Source of the DNA: a candidate division TA06 bacterium
Lineage (GTDB): Bacteria; Hydrothermota; DG-26; E44-bin18; JADFOU01
Direction of reading: 5' to 3'
Assembly (NCBI GenBank): GCA_022562655.1
Contig: JADFOU010000010.1
Span: forward strand, 1-17,849
Length of the DNA stretch: 17,849 nt
The notes under the pieces are model-generated. The model had not been told where the DNA came from, made no database searches, and saw nothing but the letters and a program-made list of their open reading frames with translations. This document shows positions 12,055-17,849 of the stretch, in pieces; positions within the stretch are counted from its first letter, which is position 1; every line of letters begins with the position of its first letter. A program made the position numbers and the translations under genes.

Positions 12055-15000
12055 CTATTGCTGGATAACCTCAGATTCAGCTAAGGATCGGAAATAGGCT
12101 TTGATCAGCGCCTCGTATTCCTGGGGGTAACCTTCCTGAAGGGCCTTGAGGAGGTCCTCTCGCAGTGCCTTTCGCCTTTCTCCCAGATCTTGTGGTAAAC
12201 CTTCAGGACCCTGAATTCCGGGGAGTCCCTCCCCCACCTCTGCCTTCCTCCTCTGTGAATAATCCCTCTGGTGGAGAGAGCGCTGGGCATCTAAGAGACG
12301 GGAGAGGATCCGCTTCTGGCGTTCCACCAGATCCTCATTCACTCTCCGTTCCTCGAGTTCCCCCGCAATTCCTTTCATCTCTTCCACCAACCTCTCCAGG
12401 TCTCCCAATATATCCGACCTGTCGCCAACCCTCTCACTCACCCCCTGGAGCCTCTGAGCCAGGGCCTTCTGTTCCGCCGCAAGCCTCGCCATCTGGGCCC
12501 TCACCTCCATAGGAAGACGACCGCCCTGGGAATCCATCGAGGGGAGAAGCCCCTGGGTACCTGCATTGACCTTCCCCTGCCCTGCCGAACAGGCAGCCAT
12601 CTCCTTCATCGCCTCCTCCAACCCTGTTGATGAGGGAGACTGACAAGCGGCATTGTAAGCATCCATCAGTCTCTTGACGGTCTCATTGAGAGAGGCCATC
12701 GCATCATTTGCCGCCTCCCCCGCCTTGGCAATCTGCCCTGACTGGAGACTCTGAGAGGATTCCCCTATCTTGCTGAGGCATTGTCCCAAAGATTTTCCTA
12801 CCTCTGGAGGGATGAAGAAGGACTTTTGAGCGGACTTGTAAAGGTCATCCGCCACACGCTTCACTCCCTCCTGGAGAGCCTGCTGGGTTTCTGCCAGATC
12901 CAGAGGATCCATGGCTCGAGCCACAGGCCTCCCCGCCTCTGCTGAACCCTCAATTTCTGCTACAAGTTCCTCCTCCCTTGTGGAGAGGGTGAGGAGATCC
13001 TCTTGGGCTTTTCGGATCGCCTGCAAGATCTCTTCTCTCCGCTTGGAGAGCATCTTCGCCTGAGCTGACTGAAGTCCCTTCGAAAGCTTGGAGAGTTGTC
13101 CTGAAATCCCTTTCTGTTGACCGCTTGGACGCTTCCCTTGACTCATTTGACGGGCCGATTCGGCCATCAACCCGGTAAGGTCCCCCATCATCATCTCCTG
13201 GGATAAAGACTGCAGGTCCTCTGAAACCTCGGGATCAGACCCCTTCAACTCCTCCGCCAGGTTCTCCATCCTCTCTCTCAAACCCTCTACCTCTTTTCTC
13301 AAAGCCTCCTCTTCCTGCGCCAATTGACTCAACTCTCCCTCATTTCCCGCTTCTGTCATCTCGTTGACCTCTCTCTGTCTCTCCTCGATCTCCTTTGCCT
13401 TCTCCACCAGCGCTTTGATCTCCTGCTCCTGCTTCATTCTTTTCAGAATCTCGAGGGTCCTTTCAAGCCTCTTCTTCAACTCTTCCTGGTTCAAGGTCAA
13501 CTCTTTCATCGCCTCTTCGATCTCCTCAGGGCTCAAACTCTGCATCGCCTCCTCAAGTCTCTTCAAGGCCTCCCTCATCTCCGGAGTCTCCACTTCCCGG
13601 AGGAGACGGCTGATCTCCCGCATCATCTCAATGGTCTCTCTGTCTACTACGAAACCCTCTTGGAGTTCGTTCAGGCGACGTTCTATCGTTTCTGCAAGAG
13701 TACGAAGATCCTGAGCAATCTCCCTCTGGTTTTGTATCGCCTCCTCCAGAGATTTCTCTTCCTCCCAGGAGAGATTCTTCTGAGTTGCAATTTCCTTAGA
13801 GAGGCGATCCAACTGCTCCTGAAGTTCCTCTTGAGCAGGGAGAATTCTTTCTTCAATCCCTTCCACCATCTCTCCCTGCTCATAAGCCACTTCGCGATAG
13901 ATCTCCTCCAAGTGAGGGTAGCGGAGATGATAGACTTGAGAGATGGACCGTTTGGGTCCGGAATAGGTGTCGTTGTCATAGACCTCCACCCAGTAGGAGA
14001 GGATATCTCCGGGGAGGAGGCCCAAGGAAATAAGATCCCATTCGTACACGATCTCTTCGGACCCGACCCTCCCCTTGAAGTTGGCGATTCCCAACCTCTT
14101 CTCCTCTTCATCCGGTGAATTTTTATAGAGGAGATTGACCTTTGTGAGACCAAAATCGTCGGCAAAGGAGAGTCTGAGAGGGAGGAGCATGGAGCGGCTG
14201 ACATCCATATCGCGCCCCGGCTCTAGTATTCGAACAGAGGGGTATTCATCTGGGATGGCGGTGATCCGGTGACTTATGGGATCATTTTCTCGACCCAAAC
14301 GGTCTTGCAGGGCAATCGTGTAACTCCCGTCCCCTTGAATGAGAAGACTTCCGGTAAATTGTGATTCGTGATTGGTGATTGGTGATTCGTGAATTCTTAA
14401 GTTACTATTCACCGTTCTCCATTCACTATTCTCCTCTGGGGTGATGAGGAGACTCGCCTGTGCGAGCGGGTTATTGGCTCTCCCATTGAGGAGAACCTGT
14501 GTTCCAATGAGTCCTGTAATATCCCCACCCCCCTCCACTTCAAGGGATTCGAGATGGGTGTAGGAAGGGTAGATATATTTGAGGCGGAGTTGAATCACCT
14601 CCGGTAGGTCGTAGACCCGGACACGAAAAACCTGGCTTCGGGACTCGCCCCGCCCCTTGTAGGGGCGGGACTCGTGTTTCGGGGTTCGTGCTAAGACCTC
14701 ATATTCAAAACCTTTCTCAACCCTGGGAATCTCCAATCGCCAATGACCTGCAAGACTTTCCTCGCGGGGTGCCATTGACTTCTCGACTCCCGAATCCCGA
14801 ATCACGAACAGATCGGACGGTCTCTCTCCAAAGGCTCTGGCTTCAATCGTGAGGGAAGTCCCCCGGAGAATCTCGATATTGCCCGGTGAGACTTTGAGAA
14901 GAGTCCTTCCGACTCCCGAATCCCGTATCCAGAATCCTGAAATTGCAGTATAGAAGGGAGAGGGGAGGAAGGCGGCATAGGCAAAGACCATAAGGAGAAG

Positions 15001-15489
15001 CCTGGACCCGATTCGTCCACTCCGATGGAGAGTCTTCCGGTCAATGAGAGGATTAAGGTCCAAATCCTCCATGAGTTTGGCCGCATCAACACAGGTCCCT
15101 TCTATCAGTTCTCTGGAGTACCCCTCTCGCCCAAATCGGTTTCGAGGATCCCAGAGTTGAAGGGCACCGACGAGACGGTTCTTGAGGTGGGGGTAGTGAC
15201 TTTCCACCTCTTTCGCAAGATGGACTAGGGAAGGAGGAAACAGGAGGGGTTTTCCTACGAACCATATGAAGAAAAGGAAGAAAATGAACAATGAGAAATG
15301 GAAGAAATAACCTGGAAGATGGAGGAGGCTGTCGAGCGGGAAGAGAATTAGGAGGAGACCGAGAAAGAGAGAGAGAGAAATGAAGAGTCCCTGGGTGAGC
15401 GTAACCTTGAGGCGGTCTTTCCGGAATCGCCTCAGGCGATCCTGAAGGTCCTGAATTGCCTTTTCGGGATGGAGGGATTGAGCTTTCAT
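12055..15489 (-). CDS. Large DUF4175-like membrane protein with long coiled coil
   Basis: This 1144-residue protein has two N-terminal membrane segments (about 33-50 and 61-80) and a third at 163-180. A beta-rich periplasmic region runs to about 520, including DEYPSVRILEPGRDMDVS and a Trp-containing SYWVEVYDND strand. From about 530 to the end lies a very long charged coiled-coil region rich in Glu, Gln and Leu. This architecture matches the DUF4175 family, whose genes often accompany MoxR/BatA-type envelope loci; none of those partners is visible here. The C-terminus ends in KAYFRSLAESEVIQQ. Residues about 184-194, 227-236, 268-286 and 356-379 are repeat-encoded, all in the beta-rich part. 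Function is unknown; an envelope-spanning structural or mechanosensing role is only a guess. No strong ribosome site precedes the ATG. Confidence 0.82.
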   Translation of the reverse strand: MKAQSLHPEKAIQDLQDRLRRFRKDRLKVTLTQGLFISLSLFLGLLLILFPLDSLLHLPGYFFHFSLFIFFLFFIWFVGKPLLFPPSLVHLAKEVESHYPHLKNRLVGALQLWDPRNRFGREGYSRELIEGTCVDAAKLMEDLDLNPLIDRKTLHRSGRIGSRLLLMVFAYAAFLPSPFYTAISGFWIRDSGVGRTLLKVSPGNIEILRGTSLTIEARAFGERPSDLFVIRDSGVEKSMAPREESLAGHWRLEIPRVEKGFEYEVLARTPKHESRPYKGRGESRSQVFRVRVYDLPEVIQLRLKYIYPSYTHLESLEVEGGGDITGLIGTQVLLNGRANNPLAQASLLITPEENSEWRTVNSNLRIHESPITNHESQFTGSLLIQGDGSYTIALQDRLGRENDPISHRITAIPDEYPSVRILEPGRDMDVSRSMLLPLRLSFADDFGLTKVNLLYKNSPDEEEKRLGIANFKGRVGSEEIVYEWDLISLGLLPGDILSYWVEVYDNDTYSGPKRSISQVYHLRYPHLEEIYREVAYEQGEMVEGIEERILPAQEELQEQLDRLSKEIATQKNLSWEEEKSLEEAIQNQREIAQDLRTLAETIERRLNELQEGFVVDRETIEMMREISRLLREVETPEMREALKRLEEAMQSLSPEEIEEAMKELTLNQEELKKRLERTLEILKRMKQEQEIKALVEKAKEIEERQREVNEMTEAGNEGELSQLAQEEEALRKEVEGLRERMENLAEELKGSDPEVSEDLQSLSQEMMMGDLTGLMAESARQMSQGKRPSGQQKGISGQLSKLSKGLQSAQAKMLSKRREEILQAIRKAQEDLLTLSTREEELVAEIEGSAEAGRPVARAMDPLDLAETQQALQEGVKRVADDLYKSAQKSFFIPPEVGKSLGQCLSKIGESSQSLQSGQIAKAGEAANDAMASLNETVKRLMDAYNAACQSPSSTGLEEAMKEMAACSAGQGKVNAGTQGLLPSMDSQGGRLPMEVRAQMARLAAEQKALAQRLQGVSERVGDRSDILGDLERLVEEMKGIAGELEERRVNEDLVERQKRILSRLLDAQRSLHQRDYSQRRKAEVGEGLPGIQGPEGLPQDLGERRKALREDLLKALQEGYPQEYEALIKAYFRSLAESEVIQQ
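14357..14433. repeat. Low-complexity gtgatt-type repeat in frame in the DUF4175-like gene
   Basis: On the plus strand gtgattcgtgattggtgatt and related units run through 14361-14391, followed by attcaccgttctccattcac. On the coding strand they give the Asn/Ser/His-rich peptide EWRTVNSNLRIHESPITNHE (residues about 356-375). It lies between two beta strands (ASLLITPEEN and FTGSLLIQGDGSYTI). Confidence 0.75.
14641..14680. repeat. Palindromic repeat with cccgcccct arms in frame in the DUF4175-like gene
   Basis: Nine-base arms cccgcccct (14649-14657) and aggggcggg (14661-14669) flank tgt, with gactcg directly repeated at both ends (14642-14647, 14669-14674). The coding strand gives HESRPYKGRGESRSQ, splitting the strand pair VLART and VFRVRVYD. 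The taggggc core recalls repeat C. Confidence 0.7.
14785..14809. repeat. gactcccgaatcccg repeat, copy 1, in the DUF4175-like gene
   Basis: The 15-base word gactcccgaatcccg is identical here and at 14911-14925, both in the same frame. It encodes RDSGVE within FVIRDSGVEKSMAP. The following aatcacgaac belongs to the same low-complexity style. Confidence 0.65.
14911..14940. repeat. gactcccgaatcccg repeat, copy 2, in the DUF4175-like gene
   Basis: This second identical 15-base word is followed by tatccagaatcctga. It encodes WIRDSGVG just after the third membrane segment. Two copies 126 bases apart in the same gene and reading frame give the repeated peptide IRDSGV. Confidence 0.65.
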
Positions 15490-15589
15490 TTGATATTATG
15501 ACGCTTGGCGTTTCTAAAAAGTTTCCCCTCTTTAAAGATAAGCCAATTTGAATGGGCTGGGAAAGTTAACAGTTCTACAGACAATATAA

Positions 15590-15618
15590 TATATACCGCT
15601 GGGACGGGAAAATGTCAA
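15590..15618 (-). promoter_or_regulatory. Sigma-70-type promoter for the DUF4175-like gene
   Basis: On the minus strand, TTGACA (15618-15613), a 17-base spacer and TATATA (15595-15590) form a good promoter, followed by more TATA-rich sequence. Transcription would start near 15583, giving a leader of about 95 bases before the ATG at 15489. Confidence 0.65.
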
Positions 15619-15881
15619 GGTTTTTTTGATATTTGAGAGTAGATTTTGAAGAGGATTAGGAAAGAAATACGTAAAATTTGACAAATGATGGTGAAGGAGT
15701 AATCGGAAGGGTGGGGAGATTGCCAAAAATGGGGCGAGGTGAATTCGCCCCCTCCGACAATGAAATCAACGATGAAGAATCATATTGTGCGGGTTTAAGT
15801 AAAATCACAACGGGTGAGGCAGTAGAAATGGAAAAAGCTGAATGGGTAAGTACCCAGAATGGTTGAAGGGCATAAATGAGT

Positions 15882-15917
15882 AAAAGCCGATATTCTCTCA
15901 TAGAAAATCGGCCTTTT
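15882..15917 (-). terminator. Terminator after the surface protein gene
   Basis: The plus strand reads aaaagccgat, 15 loop bases, then atcggcctttt. Both arms pair over about ten bases with one bulge, and both strands end in four T residues. It begins about 50 bases past the stop codon at 15966 and could act in both directions. Confidence 0.7.
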
Positions 15918-15965
15918 CTATCGGAGGATTTGCAATGACGAAGCCTTTTTGAACCTTTAAAGCTT

Positions 15966-17849
15966 TTATCTCAGCAGAACGATCTTTTGGGTAAAGATGA
16001 AGTTAGAAGCCTGCCCGATTCGGGCCACGAATCGAGTAAAGTAGATTCCCGTCGAAGCCTTTGCTCCCGTGTCGTCTCTCCCATTCCAATCGATAGCAAA
16101 GTATCCTGCCTTCAGCTCCTCATTCACCAGAGTCCGAACCAACCTTCCTGTCAGATCATATATTTTTAAAGTAATGTGGGAATTCTCCGGTAATTGATAA
16201 CGAATCGTTGTAGACCAAGTGAAGGGGTTCGGGTGGTTCTGACGAAGAGCGAAGACCTTTGGGAGTATGTTAATCAACTCACCCGACTGTGGCCCACCTG
16301 CAATCTCTTTTGGCTTTGCTACATCTTTAACTATAATTACACAATCCATTCCTGCGATGCACGTCCCGTCGGTCAAGTTTGCTGTGAGGGTCAAGACAAC
16401 TGTGTCTCCTTCGTTTAATTCTTCTCCTCTCCTTCTCAGAGCTTCTACGATTTCCTGAACCCTGAACTTAAGTGCGAGATCAACAAAACCATCGGAACCA
16501 AGTGTATGGCAGTCACACGTCCCCTCTTTATCCTCCAAGGGTGTGGCTTTATCCTCTAGATGAATTTGAAGCGGCGAAACACCCTCTAGTTCTACGGTGG
16601 CCCTATCAATGTCAGTCACATCGAAATCTTCTGTTCCAAGGGCTGCCACAGGGAGAATGCCTCCACTATTCGGATTCAAGGGGTTTGGGCAGGACGGGGG
16701 CTTGATGTCAACGTTCACTAAGAACGGGAGAACCGTCACAATCTGAACACAAGTATCCGCATTTCCTGAAGCATCCACAGCAATATGTTTAGGAGTGTTA
16801 AACTGTCCATCACCAGTCCCACTCGATCCCCACTTCAGCAGAAAGGTACCGCTACTCGTAAACTTCTGTATGCGAGCATTGTTCGCGTCCGACACATATA
16901 CATTCCCTGATGAAGTATCCACAGCAACCCCCCTCACATCGTTAAACTGCCCATCACCAGTCCCACTCGTTCCAAACTCCAAAAGAAAGGTACCGCTACC
17001 ATCAAACTTCTGTATGCGATCATTGAACAAGTCTGACACATACACATTCCCTGAAGCATCGACAGCAGTAGTACCTGCGCCGTCATCAAACTTCCAGTAC
17101 GCAACCAAGGTCGGGTCCGTGAGCGAGAAGGTAAAGATGGCCTGAGAGTCTGGGGCGATCGTATTCGCGAGGATTGCCCGGTCTGTGACGTTGTTGACCG
17201 TGAGGGTGTAGGTGATCCCCTCGGTCAACGGGGCAGTGGTCAGGGTCACGGTCCGCAGATCCCCACCCAGCGAGGCCCCCAAGACCAAGATCGCGTTATC
17301 AATGGCGTAGCTCGCGGGATCCTCGGCGCTCAGCTGCCCCACGGGCTCGCTGTACAGCACCACGACCGCGGTGGGGTCGCTCGCCGTCGTCACGCTCACA
17401 AGGGTGGGCGGCGTGTTGTCGCCCAGCGTGGTGGCGGTCGCAGGGCCGCCCGCCAGACCTTCCAGTCCACCACCGTTGACCGCCGACACCTCATAGGTGT
17501 ACGTGGTCAATTCAGTCAACCCGGGATCGCTGAAGGTCGTGGTGGTCGAGGTGCCAACCTGCACCCCGTCGCGATAGACGAGGTAGGCACTGATCCCGGA
17601 CTCCGGGTCACTCGCGGCATCCCACGCCAGGCCTATCTGCGATCCACTGATAGCAACCGCGCTGGTGTTGTTTGGGCTGCCATATACCATCGCCCCCCGC
17701 CAGCCGCTACCTGAGCCGGTCGATGTGGAAACGCTGGCCCGCGCCGAGATACCGCCGCTATTGCTGGGCACGATACGCTGGCCGAACTCGCCAGCGTACC
17801 AGTTGGCCCGCTGACTATTACCGCACCGGGCCGCATAATAAGTAGCGAC
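15966..17849 (-). CDS. Multidomain surface protein, 5' end cut by the window edge
   Basis: The frame is open to the edge (26 codons beyond the GTG at 17771, starting VATYYAARCGNSQRANWYAG), so the true start lies outside and 627 residues are visible. Counting from the GTG, domains are: fibronectin type III (about 38-118), Ig-like of the SbsA type (about 120-217), the start of a LamG-like domain (VAYWKFDDGAGTTAVDASGN) that breaks off, two NHL repeats (about 242-337), a VDIKPPSCPNPLNPNSGGIL domain (about 354-483), and a C-terminal FlgD/type IX-sorting-like domain (NHPNPFTWSTTIRYQLPE, about 512-601). It is probably secreted or cell-surface attached. The GC-rich FN3/Ig part differs from the rest, and matching AVDASGN junctions flank the NHL repeats. 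Repeat B copy 2 lies in the last 20 residues. Confidence 0.85.
   Translation of the reverse strand, partial: VATYYAARCGNSQRANWYAGEFGQRIVPSNSGGISARASVSTSTGSGSGWRGAMVYGSPNNTSAVAISGSQIGLAWDAASDPESGISAYLVYRDGVQVGTSTTTTFSDPGLTELTTYTYEVSAVNGGGLEGLAGGPATATTLGDNTPPTLVSVTTASDPTAVVVLYSEPVGQLSAEDPASYAIDNAILVLGASLGGDLRTVTLTTAPLTEGITYTLTVNNVTDRAILANTIAPDSQAIFTFSLTDPTLVAYWKFDDGAGTTAVDASGNVYVSDLFNDRIQKFDGSGTFLLEFGTSGTGDGQFNDVRGVAVDTSSGNVYVSDANNARIQKFTSSGTFLLKWGSSGTGDGQFNTPKHIAVDASGNADTCVQIVTVLPFLVNVDIKPPSCPNPLNPNSGGILPVAALGTEDFDVTDIDRATVELEGVSPLQIHLEDKATPLEDKEGTCDCHTLGSDGFVDLALKFRVQEIVEALRRRGEELNEGDTVVLTLTANLTDGTCIAGMDCVIIVKDVAKPKEIAGGPQSGELINILPKVFALRQNHPNPFTWSTTIRYQLPENSHITLKIYDLTGRLVRTLVNEELKAGYFAIDWNGRDDTGAKASTGIYFTRFVARIGQASNFIFTQKIVLLR
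16011..16036. repeat. Palindromic repeat B, copy 2, near the C-terminus of the surface protein
   Basis: The sequence ctgcccgattcgggccacga contains the palindrome gcccgattcgggc (16013-16025) and an overlapping gattcg/cgaatc pair. It shares ctgcccga and the ccac centre with 11687-11712. On the coding strand it gives TRFVARIGQA, inside the last strand pair of the sorting-type domain. Confidence 0.65.
16761..16781. repeat. Junction repeat right of the VDIKP domain (AVDASGN)
   Basis: On the minus strand, gctgtggatgcttcaggaaa matches gctgtcgatgcttcagggaa at 17045-17066 with two changes. The pair brackets the NHL block as direct repeats, and each encodes AVDASGN. Confidence 0.6.
16797..17084. repeat. 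Tandem 144-base repeat encoding NHL units
   Basis: The phrase gttaaactg(t/c)ccatcaccag begins at 16797 and again at 16941, a period of 144 bases or 48 residues. Each unit encodes NVYVSD, an RIQKF block, TFLL, FGTSGTGDGQFN or a close variant, and AVD. Only two units are present, too few for a complete six-bladed propeller. Confidence 0.75.

Larger units (their letters stand above)
15490..15965. other. Gene-free stretch with promoter, palindrome and terminator
   Basis: No gene is supported in these 476 bases. The left part is the roughly 95-base leader and promoter of the DUF4175-like gene. The middle holds the inverted repeat ggggcga (15731-15737) / tcgcccc (15745-15751). The right end holds the terminator of the surface protein gene. 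Open frames of 62 (plus strand) and 81 (minus strand) residues cross the middle, but neither has a ribosome site or a recognisable product. Confidence 0.6.

Noticed and set aside
13324..14118. 264-residue Leu-rich open frame on the plus strand
   Set aside because: It is the antisense shadow of the Glu/Leu-rich coiled coil of the DUF4175-like protein.
15426..15440. Palindrome atcgcctcaggcgat as an in-frame insertion
   Set aside because: It shares a core with 5138-5152, but it encodes RLRRFR in a regular basic helix with no sign of an inserted segment, so chance is as likely.
15678..15866. 62-residue open frame on the plus strand in the gene-free stretch
   Set aside because: It has no ribosome site, crosses a palindromic repeat, faces against all other genes and shows no recognisable domain.
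17633..17836. Separate 67-residue gene at the right edge
   Set aside because: The frame of the surface protein is open through the edge and has coherent domain code there; this other frame is a GC-rich shadow.

Overview
All supported genes in this 17.8 kb window lie on the minus strand, so transcription runs from the right edge to the left. Overall GC is moderate, and no tRNA, rRNA, CRISPR array or transposase was seen. The organism looks like a Gram-negative-type bacterium. Pointers are two exported proteins with signal peptides, a large surface protein with a FlgD/type IX-like C-terminal tail, and an exported family best known to me from Bacteroidota and relatives. I infer an uncultivated lineage of the FCB group or a similar candidate phylum; the sequence alone does not settle it.

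Layout in transcription order. (1) 17849-15966: 3' part of a multidomain surface protein (FN3, Ig-like, NHL repeats, C-terminal sorting-type domain), closed by a terminator. (2) 15489-8671: an envelope module with its own promoter: a 1144-residue DUF4175-like membrane/coiled-coil protein, an exported TPR protein, and an exported protein of the family often mislabelled asparagine synthetase B. A possible 40-residue ORF and a strong terminator follow. (3) 8278-3161: a second promoter and a seven-gene run: nrnA, a CDP-alcohol phosphatidyltransferase, two 6-pyruvoyl-tetrahydropterin synthase (PTPS) paralogues, folE, a short-chain dehydrogenase overlapping folE by 56 nt, and an acyl-CoA thioesterase. 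folE, PTPS and an SDR are the three enzyme types needed to make tetrahydrobiopterin, so a reduced-pterin pathway is the best reading of the middle. (4) 3016-136: a near-consensus promoter with an overlapping palindromic operator, an unusual ferredoxin-NADP+ reductase fused to a rubrerythrin-like di-iron domain, a PHP phosphoesterase and nuoB of respiratory complex I.

The most striking feature is short repetitive DNA that has entered genes without breaking them. At least four unrelated repeat types (palindromic or low-complexity) sit in frame inside the SDR, the phosphatidyltransferase, the TPR protein, the DUF4175-like protein and the surface protein. They add peptides such as GVTDAPKLWRRSAGS or VGAGIKPAPT in loops or linkers. 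The same kinds of repeat fill the gaps around the pterin genes. Other points of note are the reductase/di-iron fusion and its possible Rex-type operator, the second PTPS paralogue with Leu in place of the catalytic Cys, and a sharp domain and GC break inside the surface-protein gene.
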